Shown piece after piece: positions 9,177-18,054 of a stretch of DNA of 64,000 bases; within the stretch, counting starts at the first letter, position 1, and each line of letters opens with the position of its first letter. The DNA is taken from positions 1 through 64,000 of the forward strand of contig CAVRCT010000006.1 in NCBI GenBank assembly GCA_963719645.1, in the 5' to 3' direction. The translations under genes and the position numbers were made by a program. This stretch comes from CAVRCT01 sp963719645 (lineage in GTDB: Bacteria; Pseudomonadota; Gammaproteobacteria; DSM-16500). The notes beneath the pieces were generated by a model. The model was not told the origin of the DNA and made no database searches. It worked only from the letters and a program-made list of their open reading frames with translations.

Positions 9177-9512
9177 ATGCCAATCTACGAATATCAATGT
9201 ACAGCGTGCGGTCATCAACTCGAAGCATTTCAAAAAATGTCAGAGGATGCGTTAAAAAATTGCCCAGAATGCCATCAAGAGACGTTGCAAAAACTCATCT
9301 CAGCGGCGGGTTTTCAATTAAAAGGCACCGGTTGGTATGCCACGGATTTTCGCAACAAGGGTAAGCCAGAGGCGGCTAAATCCACGGGTTCAGATTCCAC
9401 TGAAACAAAGACCCCAGCAACAAAGACTACAGACACAAAGACACCAGAAACAAAGACCACAGCGACATCTTCTTCCAGTAAAGACACATCCTCAGGGAGT
9501 TCTACGACATGA
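9177..9512 (+). CDS. FmdB-family zinc-ribbon protein
   Basis: A small protein of 111 residues. The N-terminal FmdB domain MPIYEYQCTACGHQLEAFQKMS holds the first Cys-x2-Cys knuckle and CPECH the second. It is followed by SAAGFQLKGTGWYATDF, the conserved end of the domain, and a low-complexity Thr/Ser/Lys tail with repeated TKTP-like units. The ATG at 9177 matches the family start MPIYEY; a TTG at 9165 would add four unrelated residues. It precedes a DUF502 gene and aspS, a conserved order in many gammaproteobacteria. The molecular role is not known. Confidence 0.88.
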   Translation: MPIYEYQCTACGHQLEAFQKMSEDALKNCPECHQETLQKLISAAGFQLKGTGWYATDFRNKGKPEAAKSTGSDSTETKTPATKTTDTKTPETKTTATSSSSKDTSSGSSTT

Positions 9513-10138
9513 TGAGTTTTCTGCAACGGTATTTTATTTCAGGATTATTAGTCTGGCTGCCTATTTGGATCACTATCCTGGCGATTGGATTCTTGGTTCA
9601 ATTATTAGATAAAGTATTGGTGCTGATTCCGAAAGAATATCAACCCGATGCTTTAATTGGTTTTCATGTCCCAGGTATCGGTGTTCTGATTATTTTAGCC
9701 GTTATTTTATTCACGGGATTTATTGTCGCTAATTTTTTGGGTCGTCGATTGGTGGCAGTGTGGGATGCATTGATTGGGCATATCCCCTTAGTGAGCACCA
9801 TTTACATGGGTGTGAAGCAAGTGTTACAAACCTTGTTGTTACCCGGGGGAGAGCGGGCATTTCACAAAGTTTTTTTAGTCGAATACCCGCGTGAAGGTGT
9901 CTGGACAGTGGCTTTTCAAACGGGTAGTCCTTCGAGTGTTATTAGCCAACAGTTAAAAGAAACAGATATAGTCAGTTTATATGTGCCCACTACACCGAAT
10001 CCGACCTCGGGATTTTTGTTAATGGTCGCAAGAGAAAAAGTGATTGAGTTAAATATGAGTGTCGAACAAGCATTAAAATTTGTTATTTCGTTAGGGGTGG
10101 TTCAGCCGGGAATTAGCGGTAAAAACAACAAACATTAA
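9509..10138 (+). CDS. DUF502 family membrane protein
   Basis: A 209-residue inner-membrane protein. Two strong membrane segments are visible: about residues 8-34 (FISGLLVWLPIWITILAIGF) and 53-75 (GIGVLIILAVILFTGFIVAN). The family motif GRRLVAVWDALIGHIPLVSTIYMGVKQ follows. Its start overlaps the fmdB stop by 4 bp (ATGA), and aspS begins 16 bp later, so the three genes are probably cotranscribed. The function is unknown. Confidence 0.87.
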   Translation: MMSFLQRYFISGLLVWLPIWITILAIGFLVQLLDKVLVLIPKEYQPDALIGFHVPGIGVLIILAVILFTGFIVANFLGRRLVAVWDALIGHIPLVSTIYMGVKQVLQTLLLPGGERAFHKVFLVEYPREGVWTVAFQTGSPSSVISQQLKETDIVSLYVPTTPNPTSGFLLMVAREKVIELNMSVEQALKFVISLGVVQPGISGKNNKH

Positions 10139-10154
10139 AGTAAAGGTTATCATC

Positions 10155-11939
10155 ATGCGTAGTCATTATTGCGGACAAGTTACAACAGCGTTATTAGATC
10201 AAGACATTTTTTTGGCGGGATGGATTCATCGTCGTCGAGATCATGGCGGTGTTATTTTTTTAGATTTACGGGATAGAGAAGGCCTCGTGCAAGTGGTGGT
10301 CGCACCGACGAATAAAGAAGTCTTTCGCATTGCTGAATCACTGCGCAATGAATTTGTCGTGCGGGTGCATGGCCGTGTGCGTCATCGTCCTGATGGCACG
10401 GTGAATCGTGACTTAGCAACGGGTGAAGTGGAAGTGGAAGCATTAGAGCTGACGATTTTAAATCGCGCTGAGCCGACACCGTTTCCCATTGATGAATACC
10501 ATGAAGTGGGTGAAGAGATTCGCTTAAAGTATCGCTATTTGGATTTACGCCGTCCGGAAATGCTGCAACGGATGATCTTTCGTGCCTCCATCACGCGTTA
10601 TTTGCGCCGTTATTTAGATGAGCAAGGATTTTTAGATATTGAAACACCTTTCTTAACCAAAGCAACACCGGAAGGTGCGCGCGATTATTTGGTGCCGAGT
10701 CGTACCAAACCCGGTTCATTTTTTGCGTTACCGCAATCACCGCAACAATTTAAGCAATTATTAATGATGGCGGGCATGGATCGGTATTATCAAATTGTTC
10801 GTTGTTTTCGGGATGAAGATTTAAGAGCGGATCGTCAACCGGAATTCACTCAGCTGGATATTGAAACATCTTTTTTAACCGAAGAAGAAATTCAAACGAT
10901 CATGGAAGAAATGATTCGCGGTATGTTTAAAGAATTATTAGATGTGCAATTACCGAATCCGTTCCCACGCATGAGTTATGCTGAAGCGATGTCACGATTT
11001 GGTTCTGATAAACCGGATTTACGCATTCCGTTAGAATTAATTGATATGAATGATTTAATGCGTGAGGTGGAGTTTAAAGTGTTTTCCGGGCCTGCGAATG
11101 ATCCGCATGGTCGTGTTGCCGCATTGTGTGTTCCCGGCGGCGCTGATTTAAGTCGCAAAGAAATTGATGATTATACGCAATACGTCAGTATTTTTGGCGC
11201 GAAAGGGTTGGCTTACATTAAATTCAATGCGGATGGATTGCAGTCACCGATTTTAAAATTTATTCCAGAAGCAACCGTCAAAGCGATTATTGAGCGTACC
11301 AAAGCCAAAGTCGGCGATATTATTTTCTTTGGTTCGGATAAGAAAGAAGTGGTCAATGAATCATTAGGGGCGTTGCGATTGAAGGTAGGGCACGATCGTG
11401 GTTTTGTTGAATCGGGTTGGCGTGCATTGTGGGTGGTGGATTTCCCCATGTTTGAAAAAGGTGAAGGCCGTTTATCTGCGTGTCATCATCCGTTCACCGC
11501 ACCGAAAATCAATGACGTCAGTGAACTTAACAATGATCCGATTAACATTTTAGCGCGCGCGTATGACATGGTTTTAAACGGCAGTGAAATTGGCGGTGGC
11601 TCGGTGCGGATCAATTCGCCTGAGATGCAAATGGCGGTGTTTCGTGCATTAAATATTTCCGAAGCAGACGCGCAACAAAAATTTGGTCACTTGCTCACTG
11701 CCTTAAAATTTGGCTGTCCTCCGCACGGTGGTATTGCATTTGGTGTCGATCGCTTGGCCATGTTGATGACCGGTTCCAGTTCCATTCGTGAAGTGATTGC
11801 ATTTCCAAAAACACAAACGGCAACGTGTCCATTAACGGATGCACCGGCTCCCGTGGATCCTAAGCAATTAATTGAGTTAGGGATACGGATTCGCAAAGAA
11901 GTGACAGAAGAAAAGAAAGTAACGACAGAAGAAAAATGA
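10155..11939 (+). CDS. aspS: Aspartyl-tRNA synthetase (bacterial type)
   Basis: A 594-residue class II synthetase that charges tRNA-Asp. The N-terminal anticodon-binding OB fold includes IHRRRDHGGVIFLDLRDREG. Catalytic motif 2 is in VRCFRDEDLRADRQPEFTQLD, the bacterial GAD insertion follows (about residues 300-410), and motif 3 is GIAFGVDRLAMLMTG. The length matches bacterial AspRS. A short charged tail (EEKKVTTEEK) ends the protein. yebC follows after 18 bp. Confidence 0.96.
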   Translation: MRSHYCGQVTTALLDQDIFLAGWIHRRRDHGGVIFLDLRDREGLVQVVVAPTNKEVFRIAESLRNEFVVRVHGRVRHRPDGTVNRDLATGEVEVEALELTILNRAEPTPFPIDEYHEVGEEIRLKYRYLDLRRPEMLQRMIFRASITRYLRRYLDEQGFLDIETPFLTKATPEGARDYLVPSRTKPGSFFALPQSPQQFKQLLMMAGMDRYYQIVRCFRDEDLRADRQPEFTQLDIETSFLTEEEIQTIMEEMIRGMFKELLDVQLPNPFPRMSYAEAMSRFGSDKPDLRIPLELIDMNDLMREVEFKVFSGPANDPHGRVAALCVPGGADLSRKEIDDYTQYVSIFGAKGLAYIKFNADGLQSPILKFIPEATVKAIIERTKAKVGDIIFFGSDKKEVVNESLGALRLKVGHDRGFVESGWRALWVVDFPMFEKGEGRLSACHHPFTAPKINDVSELNNDPINILARAYDMVLNGSEIGGGSVRINSPEMQMAVFRALNISEADAQQKFGHLLTALKFGCPPHGGIAFGVDRLAMLMTGSSSIREVIAFPKTQTATCPLTDAPAPVDPKQLIELGIRIRKEVTEEKKVTTEEK

Positions 11940-11957
11940 TCAGGGTTGGAGACAGAC

Positions 11958-12707
11958 ATGGCAGGTCATAGTAAATGGGCGAATATTCGGCATCGCAAAG
12001 CCAAGCAAGATGCTGTGAAAGGGAAGCTGTATACCAAGTTAATTCGAGAAATCACTGTCTCAGCAAAAATCAGTGGCGGTGATCCGGATGCGAATCCACG
12101 GTTGCGCGCGGCATTAGATAAAGCGTTTACCTCGAACATGTCAAAAGATGTGATTGATCGTGCTATCAAACGAGGTGCTGTTGGTTTAGAAGGCAATGAT
12201 GTGGAAGAAGTGCGGTATGAAGGATATGGGCCGGGTGGCGTCGCTGTGATAGTGGATTGCATGACGAATAATCGCAATCGCACGGTGGGTGAGGTGCGTC
12301 ATGCGTTTTCAAAGTGCGGCGGTAATTTAGGAACAGATGGTTCTGTTTCTTATTTATTTAACAAAAAAGGCCAAATGACGTTTGCGCCGGGTGTGGATGA
12401 AGAACGCATCATGGAAATTGCGCTGGAGCACAATGCAGATGATGTAATTGTCAATGATGATAAAAGCATTGAAGTGATTACGTCCGCAGAAAATTTTCAG
12501 GTGGTGAAAAAGGCGATTGAGACGGCAGGCTTTAAGCCGGAGCAAGCAGAAATTACCATGCTAGCGGCTACCAGTGCACCGATCACAGATCTTGAGATGG
12601 CTGAAAAATTGATGAAGTTAACGGACATGTTAGAAGAATTAGATGACACGCAGGAAGTGTATTCGAATGCGGATATTCCGGAGGAAGTGTTGATTCAGTT
12701 GGAGTGA
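11958..12707 (+). CDS. yebC: YebC/PmpR family transcription or translation factor
   Basis: A 249-residue YebC/TACO1-family protein beginning with the signature MAGHSKWANIRHRKAKQDA. It continues with NPRLRAALDKA and YEGYGPGGVAVIVDCMTNNRNRT. Family members act as DNA-binding regulators or help ribosomes through difficult peptides such as polyproline; which applies here is open. ATG 11958 is chosen over TTG 11946 because it gives the family N terminus and has GGTTGGAG upstream. Gene order aspS-yebC-ruvC is widely conserved. Confidence 0.95.
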   Translation: MAGHSKWANIRHRKAKQDAVKGKLYTKLIREITVSAKISGGDPDANPRLRAALDKAFTSNMSKDVIDRAIKRGAVGLEGNDVEEVRYEGYGPGGVAVIVDCMTNNRNRTVGEVRHAFSKCGGNLGTDGSVSYLFNKKGQMTFAPGVDEERIMEIALEHNADDVIVNDDKSIEVITSAENFQVVKKAIETAGFKPEQAEITMLAATSAPITDLEMAEKLMKLTDMLEELDDTQEVYSNADIPEEVLIQLE

Positions 12708-12755
12708 GTGCTCCAACTCCCGAAAAAAGAGGGGTAAGCGTTGAGTAAGAATTTC

Positions 12756-12900
12756 TTTTTTTTGTACAAATCCCCCTCGTTCCCCCTTTTTCAAAGGGGG
12801 AGACCTTCTAAACAGTTTCGCGTTTAGTCGAGAGGTTGCTTAGTAGGTCTCCCCCTTTGAAAAAGGGGGAACAAGGGGGATTTGTATAAAAAAATTAAAT
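12756..12900. repeat. A-family palindromic element A3
   Basis: An intact copy between yebC and ruvC with inverted arms TTTGTACAAATCCCCC and its complement, and inner stem GGTCTCCCCCTTTGAAAAAG with its partner. The upstream 48 bp (GTGCTCCAACTCCCGAAAAA onward, 12708-12755) are also shared with the left flank of A1 at 655-700. The conserved unit therefore extends beyond the palindrome. Confidence 0.8.
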
Positions 12901-12968
12901 TGTTCTCTGTTGACAGCCCTTTCTTAAGCGCGCCTTGCAATGTTTTTAAAAAAGGATTTTAAATACAC

Positions 12969-13502
12969 ATGAGCATTATCATAGGCGTTGACCCAGGTTC
13001 TCGCTATACGGGCTACGGCATCATTCGGTGCGAAGGCAATCAAAGTCACTATATTGATAGCGGTTGTGTGACACTGGTGCCTTATTCTGCGGCTGAACGG
13101 TTGCAAAAAATATTTACCGAATTGCGCGCCATTGTTGAATTGCATCAGCCTGACGAAGCGGCGATTGAGCAAATTTTTATGCATGATAACCCACGATCTG
13201 CATTAAAACTGGGTCAGGCGCGTGGAGCGGCGATTGTGGCGTTAGGGGTGTCGGTTGCAGAATACTCTGCTCGGCAAGTGAAACAATCAGTCGTGGGATA
13301 TGGTGCAGCGGATAAATCACAAGTGCAGCACATGGTGAAAAAGTTATTGAATATTTCTGCATCGCTGCAAGCGGATGCAGCCGATGCATTGGCAATTGCA
13401 TTGTGTCATGCGCATTCGCGATTTTGTGTCGCTAAGTTAGGGAATGATGTTCGTTCGCGAGGCCGTAAAAAGAAATCGAGCTGGCGGGATTATGTGCCTT
13501 AG
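12969..13502 (+). CDS. ruvC: Holliday junction endonuclease RuvC
   Basis: A 177-residue RNase H-fold endonuclease that resolves Holliday junctions. The acidic active site is complete: D8 in GVDPGSRYTGYG, E67 in AIEQIF, and D136/D139 in QADAADALAIALCH. The C terminus is basic (RGRKKKSSW). Starting at ATG 12969, it precedes ruvA and ruvB but is separated from them by 262 bp containing an E-family palindrome. It may therefore be transcribed separately. Confidence 0.96.
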   Translation: MSIIIGVDPGSRYTGYGIIRCEGNQSHYIDSGCVTLVPYSAAERLQKIFTELRAIVELHQPDEAAIEQIFMHDNPRSALKLGQARGAAIVALGVSVAEYSARQVKQSVVGYGAADKSQVQHMVKKLLNISASLQADAADALAIALCHAHSRFCVAKLGNDVRSRGRKKKSSWRDYVP

Positions 13503-13539
13503 AAAAGAAGAGAGGGTAGAGAGCTAAGAAAGTATTGTT

Positions 13540-13735
13540 TAGAACGCCTTCCCCGGAGGGCATAGGCGTCAAGCTAAGGAAATTCTGCTTAGTTGTAGGG
13601 TGGCACGGCGCCCTTTGCCGTAATCCACCTTATCAAATTGCTGCAGCTTGGTGGATTACGACGCAAAAGGCGCGTCGTGCCACCCTACATTTTCCTTAGC
13701 TTGACGCCTATGCCCTCCAGAGAAGGCGTTCTAAT
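13540..13735. repeat. E-family long palindrome E1
   Basis: A near-perfect inverted repeat: outer arms GAACGCCTTC..GGCGTCAAGCTAAGG and inner arms TGTAGGGTGGCACG..GGTGGATTACG, with their complements. A copy of the inner part lies at 50396-50497, and a fragment (TTTCCTTAGCTTGACGCCTA) at 27371-27390. No coding potential is visible. Confidence 0.8.
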
Positions 13736-13764
13736 CGAATTGTAAATCAAAAAGGAACCAACCC

Positions 13765-14376
13765 ATGATCGGATTATTACGCGGTAACATGTTAGAAAAA
13801 CAACCACCGCAACTTTTGCTCGAGGTCAACGGTGTCGGTTATGAAATTGATGCGCCGATGAGTACTTTTTACCGCTTGCCCGAGGTCGGCCAGCCTGTCA
13901 CGTTATTCACCCATTTTGTCGTACGGGAAGATGCGCATCATCTCTATGGTTTTTTCACCCGCGAAGAGCGCGCATTATTTCGCACACTCTTAAAAGTCAA
14001 CGGGGTGGGCCCGCGATTAGGGTTAACCATTCTTTCGAGCGTAGAACCGGAAGAGTTTGTGCGTTGTGTCGTAAATAACGATGCTGCCAGTTTGATTCGC
14101 CTACCCGGCGTTGGAAAAAAAACCGCAGAACGCTTAATCATTGAAATGCGTGACAAAGTCGCCGCGTGGCAGCAGCAATCACCCGTTGAATTAAATTTAT
14201 TGGCGGTCGGTAAAGAAAATAATGGCCGCAATCAAACTGTGCAAGATGCGATATCTGCATTAATTTCGCTGGGCTATAAACCCCAAGAAGCCAGTCGCGC
14301 AGTATCAAAAGTCGATGATGGTGCATTAAGCAGTGAAGAAATAATTCGTCGTGCATTAAGGGAGATGGTCGTATGA
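13765..14376 (+). CDS. ruvA: Holliday junction DNA helicase subunit RuvA
   Basis: A 203-residue RuvA. The N-terminal OB domain starts MIGLLRG, and the helix-hairpin-helix segments KVNGVGPRLGL and LPGVGKKTAERLIIEMRDK are intact. The flexible linker and the C-terminal RuvB-contact domain (DAISALISLGYKPQEASRAV) follow. RuvA binds the four-way junction and recruits RuvB. The stop overlaps the ruvB start (ATGA at 14373). Confidence 0.96.
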   Translation: MIGLLRGNMLEKQPPQLLLEVNGVGYEIDAPMSTFYRLPEVGQPVTLFTHFVVREDAHHLYGFFTREERALFRTLLKVNGVGPRLGLTILSSVEPEEFVRCVVNNDAASLIRLPGVGKKTAERLIIEMRDKVAAWQQQSPVELNLLAVGKENNGRNQTVQDAISALISLGYKPQEASRAVSKVDDGALSSEEIIRRALREMVV

Positions 14377-15419
14377 CAGAGGAAAGAATGATTTCAGCGC
14401 AACTGAAAGATGCCGATCCACTGGATCGTGCCATTCGGCCAAAAATGCTCGCAGATTATATTGGCCAGCAAAGTGTTCACGAACAAATGGAAATTTTCAT
14501 CGAAGCAGCGCGCAGCCGTCATGAGGCATTAGATCATGTCTTGATTTTTGGCCCACCGGGTTTAGGCAAAACAACGCTTGCGAATATTATTGCGCATGAA
14601 ATGGGTGTGAATTTACGCCAAACGTCTGGGCCCGTGTTAGAAAGACCTGGCGATGTCGCCGCGCTCTTAACCAATCTACAAGAGCGCGATGTCTTGTTTA
14701 TCGATGAAATACACCGCTTAAGTCCAGTCGTTGAAGAAGTGCTTTATCCAGCAATGGAAGATTATCAATTAGATATTATGATTGGCGAAGGCCCCGCTGC
14801 GCGCTCGATTAAATTAGATTTGCCGCCGTTCACGCTGATTGGCGCGACGACGCGAGCCGGTTTGTTAACTTCGCCGTTGCGGGATCGATTCGGCATTGTT
14901 CAACGCTTAGAGTTTTATCAAGTGGAAGAATTGGCTCAAATTGTCACGCGCTCAGCCGCTATTTTGGGGATTACCATTGATCCACGCGGTGCAGAAGAAG
15001 TCGCTCGTCGTTCACGCGGCACGCCGCGAATTGCCAATCGATTATTGCGTCGGGTGCGTGATTATGCGCAAGTGAAAGGCGATGGCCGTATTATTGAAGA
15101 AATTGTGAAACGGGCACTGGATTTATTAGATGTGGATGAGCAAGGATTTGATATGATGGACCGTAAATTATTATTAGCCTTGATTGATCGATACAGTGGC
15201 GGCCCGGTGGGGGTGGATAGTTTGGCGGCCTCGATCAGTGAAGAACGTGGCACGATTGAAGATGTGATTGAGCCTTATCTCATTCAACAAGGATTTATGA
15301 TGCGCACCCCGCGCGGCCGAATTGCGACCAAACAGGCGTATTTGCATTTTGGGTTAAAAGTGCCGGATAAAGTAGTCATCCAGCAAAAGAATTTAAATTT
15401 ATTTGAAGAGTTTGAGTAA
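14373..15419 (+). CDS. ruvB: Holliday junction branch migration ATPase RuvB
   Basis: A 348-residue AAA+ motor that drives branch migration with RuvA. Walker A GPPGLGKTT lies at residues 60-68, Walker B is LFIDEIHRL, sensor 1 is LIGATTRAG, and the arginine finger region is RDRFG. The C-terminal winged helix holds RTPRGR. The start at 14373 overlaps ruvA by 4 bp; an ATG five codons later is possible. tolQ follows after 52 bp. The thioesterase gene ybgC, often found upstream of tolQ, is absent. Confidence 0.96.
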   Translation: MTEERMISAQLKDADPLDRAIRPKMLADYIGQQSVHEQMEIFIEAARSRHEALDHVLIFGPPGLGKTTLANIIAHEMGVNLRQTSGPVLERPGDVAALLTNLQERDVLFIDEIHRLSPVVEEVLYPAMEDYQLDIMIGEGPAARSIKLDLPPFTLIGATTRAGLLTSPLRDRFGIVQRLEFYQVEELAQIVTRSAAILGITIDPRGAEEVARRSRGTPRIANRLLRRVRDYAQVKGDGRIIEEIVKRALDLLDVDEQGFDMMDRKLLLALIDRYSGGPVGVDSLAASISEERGTIEDVIEPYLIQQGFMMRTPRGRIATKQAYLHFGLKVPDKVVIQQKNLNLFEEFE

Positions 15420-15471
15420 ACGGATAAACTTGTTAGTAATTTTACATTAATTAAGAACTGGAGAGAAAATC

Positions 15472-16170
15472 ATGAATGTGGATTCCTCAATGTTGACGTA
15501 CTTTATGAATGCAGGCATTTTCGTCAAGCTTGTCATGGTGTTGCTGCTCGGTGCGTCGATTATTTCGTGGTCATACATCTTGCAACGTTATTTTTATTTA
15601 AAAGACATTCGCGCTGAAACCACTCGTTTCGAAGATATTTTTTGGTCGGGCGGTGATATTGCGAAATTGTATTCGGACACGTTGCAACGCCGAACGGATT
15701 TAGTTGGTATCGAAGCGATTTTCCAAGCGGGATTTCGTGAGTATTTACGGTTACGCAAACAAGCCGGTGCGACAGCAGACACGATGTTGGCGAGTGCTCG
15801 TCGCGCAATGAATGTGGTGCAAATGCGTGAGCAAGATAAATTAGAAATGCAATTGCCTTTGTTAGCGACAGTGGGTTCAACCAGTCCTTTCGTCGGTATT
15901 TTTGGTACCGTGTGCGGTATTATGTTGACCTTTCGCACGTTAGCGCATGTGCAGCAAGCCACCATCTCAATGGTTGCACCGGGTATTGCGGAAGCATTGA
16001 TTGCAACCGCCATGGGGTTGTTTGCGGCGATTCCTGCGGTGGTTGCATACAATCGATTTACGACAGACATTAATCGCTTGTTGAATCGCTTTGATGTGTT
16101 CCAAGAAGAATTTACCAATATTTTAGTGAGACAAGCGACTGTTCAGTCTGCTGAAACGGTGGAGCCATAA
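15472..16170 (+). CDS. tolQ: Tol-Pal system protein TolQ
   Basis: A 232-residue inner-membrane protein of the MotA/TolQ/ExbB family. It forms with TolR the proton-driven motor that energises TolA and outer-membrane constriction at division. Three membrane segments are visible: residues 14-36, about 137-158 (TVGSTSPFVGIFGTVCGIML), and 170-192 (GIAEALIATAMGLFAAIPAVVAYN). A GGAGAG ribosome binding site precedes ATG 15472. tolR starts 4 bp after the stop. Confidence 0.94.
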   Translation: MNVDSSMLTYFMNAGIFVKLVMVLLLGASIISWSYILQRYFYLKDIRAETTRFEDIFWSGGDIAKLYSDTLQRRTDLVGIEAIFQAGFREYLRLRKQAGATADTMLASARRAMNVVQMREQDKLEMQLPLLATVGSTSPFVGIFGTVCGIMLTFRTLAHVQQATISMVAPGIAEALIATAMGLFAAIPAVVAYNRFTTDINRLLNRFDVFQEEFTNILVRQATVQSAETVEP

Positions 16171-16174
16171 TCCT

Positions 16175-16633
16175 ATGCATATTCTTAATCAAAGACGCTC
16201 GCGACGTCCGATGGCAGAAATTAATTTGGTGCCATTTATTGACGTTATGTTGGTATTGTTAGTGATTTTTATGATTACCACGCCGCTCCTGACGCAAGGG
16301 GTAAAAATTGATTTGCCGCAGACGGAAGCTAAAGCCATTCCACCCGATCAAAAAGAACCATTGATTGTGACAGTGGATGCGCAAGGAAATTATTTTCTCA
16401 ATGTCGCAGACAAACCGAATCAACCGATTACAGCGCGGGTGTTAAGTAATTTAGTCTCAACGCGGTTATCCGCAGAAGCGAGTGCAGCAGAGCAACGTCC
16501 GGTGTTGGTGCGCGGTGATAAGAGCGCGAATTATGGCAAAATTGTTGAAGCGATGTCGTTATTGCAACAAGCCGGTGCGAAAAGTGTTGGCTTGATTACC
16601 CAGCCGTCAGGCATTGAAGCGCCAGCGGGTTAA
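16175..16633 (+). CDS. tolR: Tol-Pal system protein TolR
   Basis: A 152-residue ExbD/TolR family protein with one N-terminal membrane helix containing the essential proton-pathway aspartate (INLVPFIDVMLVLLVIFMIT, Asp at about residue 24). The periplasmic domain ends with KIVEAMSLLQQAGAKSVGLIT. It works with TolQ. The gene is tightly linked to tolQ (4 bp) and tolA (1 bp). Confidence 0.94.
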   Translation: MHILNQRRSRRPMAEINLVPFIDVMLVLLVIFMITTPLLTQGVKIDLPQTEAKAIPPDQKEPLIVTVDAQGNYFLNVADKPNQPITARVLSNLVSTRLSAEASAAEQRPVLVRGDKSANYGKIVEAMSLLQQAGAKSVGLITQPSGIEAPAG

Positions 16634-16634
16634 T

Positions 16635-17453
16635 ATGATGTGGGCAAAAGAACTGCGTGAACGTCGATTTTTTTATCTCTCTCTTGCGTTGCATGGATTC
16701 ATTTTTGCAGCCTTGGTATTGAGTATTACGTTGCAAAGCAGTATGCCAGTGCTCGAAAATTCAGATCAGCGTTCTCAAATCATTAATGCAATGGTCATTG
16801 ATGCGGCACCGATGCAACCGCATAAAATTATTCCTGCGAAACCCAAACCGACTCCTATCGTGCAACCCAAACAAGTTGAACCTAAGCCGGTGCCGATGAA
16901 ACCAAACCCCGTCATCCTGAAAAAACAGGCGATTGCGATTTTGCCGAAGAAAGAAAAACCTGTCGAACAAAATAAAATAGCGGAACAGTTATTAAAAGAT
17001 ATTGCGAAGCAAAAACAGCAGCAAAAGAAAGTTAAGCAAAAAAGCATAGAGAAAGAATTTCAAAAAGAATTAAAAGAGCTGGATGCGAAATCGCTGCAAC
17101 AGCAAATGTTACAAGCGCAGAAACAATTAGACGGCGCGCGTCATCAAGCGATGCGCGGTATCGTCGATAAATATAAGGCAATGATCTTGCAAGCCATCGG
17201 CCAGAATTGGTTAGTGCCGAGCACGGTCGATAAGAGTTTGTCAGCGGAGTTATTAATTCGCTTAGCACCTGGCGGGACGGTGTTGGATGTGCAAGTGATT
17301 AAAAGCAGTGGTGATGTAAGTTTAGATCAATCGGCAGAAGCTGCTGTTTTTAAAGCGTCACCGTTGCCTGTGCCGACTAAGTCAGATGAGTTTGATGCGT
17401 TTAGACAATTTGTCTTAAAGGTTAAGCCGGAAAATATTTTGAATTCGGGGTGA
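16635..17453 (+). CDS. tolA: Tol-Pal system protein TolA
   Basis: A 272-residue protein with one N-terminal membrane anchor (FYLSLALHGFIFAALVLSITL), a Pro/Lys-rich segment, then a Lys/Gln-rich helical stalk. It ends in a TolA/TonB-type C-terminal domain (IGQNWLVPSTVDKSL..LIRLAPGGTVLDVQVIKSSGD). TolA spans the periplasm to contact TolB and Pal. I start it at ATG 16635, directly after the tolR stop; a TTG at 16614 would overlap tolR. Unusually, tolB, pal and cpoB do not follow but lie 10 kb away at 27585. Confidence 0.92.
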   Translation: MMWAKELRERRFFYLSLALHGFIFAALVLSITLQSSMPVLENSDQRSQIINAMVIDAAPMQPHKIIPAKPKPTPIVQPKQVEPKPVPMKPNPVILKKQAIAILPKKEKPVEQNKIAEQLLKDIAKQKQQQKKVKQKSIEKEFQKELKELDAKSLQQQMLQAQKQLDGARHQAMRGIVDKYKAMILQAIGQNWLVPSTVDKSLSAELLIRLAPGGTVLDVQVIKSSGDVSLDQSAEAAVFKASPLPVPTKSDEFDAFRQFVLKVKPENILNSG

Positions 17454-17514
17454 GATACGAATGACAAGTTTTTACGTTCTCCGAGTGCTTCGACCATAAG
17501 AATGACTGTTGCTG

Positions 17515-17893
17515 TTTATACAAATCCCCCACAAGGGTGGAAGGAACTCACGGATGAAGTCATGTTGAATTACGCAACAATGCCCTTTGGAAGAGGGGGA
17601 ACAAGGGCTGACGGATCGACGCAAATTCCACCCATGCGTCGTCCTGAAAAATATGACGTCAACCTATTTTAACCGTAGCAAGGGTACTCGCACGGAATAT
17701 TTATTCAGGATCCACTTGAGTATCATCGATCCATATAAATTCAGGAATGAGTTCTTCGTTCGTGGATCCTGAATAAATCTTACGCGCTACTGCGACAACT
17801 GCGGTCAAATAATTTGGGCGTAAGATTTTTCAGAACGACACATGGGTGGAATTTGCGTCGATCCGTCAGGAGCAAGGGGAATTTGTATAAAAA
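17515..17893. repeat. Degenerate A element carrying D2
   Basis: A left A end (ATACAAATCCCCC) and right A end (GGAATTTGTATAAAA) frame a 262-bp D core in the opposite orientation to D1. The A interior is degraded on the left side (17534-17590). Confidence 0.8.
17608..17869. mobile_element. D2: 262-bp palindromic element
   Basis: Starts CTGACGGATCGACG and ends with its complement. It is flanked by GAACAAGGG on the left (17599-17607) and GAGCAAGGG on the right (17870-17878), a likely 9-bp target duplication with one later change. The internal arms carry the hairpins seen in D1 and D3, and the element is inverted relative to both. Confidence 0.83.
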
Positions 17894-17921
17894 AAATTTC
17901 TTCACATGAGTGTCGTAGCCC

Positions 17922-17947
17922 GGATTGTATCCTATAGGATACAATCC
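17922..17947. promoter_or_regulatory. 26-bp perfect palindrome upstream of the 707-aa ankyrin gene
   Basis: The two 13-base halves GGATTGTATCCTA and its complement form an uninterrupted palindrome. It sits 18 bp before TATACT (17966-17971), a plausible -10 box, about 108 bp upstream of the ankyrin gene start. It could be an operator. Alternatively it belongs to the scattered TAGCCCGG..TTGTATCC repeats, a related copy of which lies at 39900-39963. Confidence 0.5.
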
Positions 17948-18054
17948 AGGGTGCTGTTTCAATGCTATACTATAGAAAATTACCGAAGCGCTTTTATAAT
18001 TCTTAACATCTAATTCAATAATTCTTTTTACGCTCTGCCACATGAAGAATACTT

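Noticed and set aside
17587..17772. Small reading frames with the peptide KFHPCVVLKNMTSTYFNRS at 17587, 6350 and 37449
   Set aside because: They are translations of the D element, occur on whichever strand the palindrome offers, and lack start signals.
17990..18025. Possible PmrA-like box upstream of the 18055 ankyrin gene (CTTAACATC..ATTCAATAA)
   Set aside because: The second half-site lacks TTAA and no -10 box follows at the right distance.
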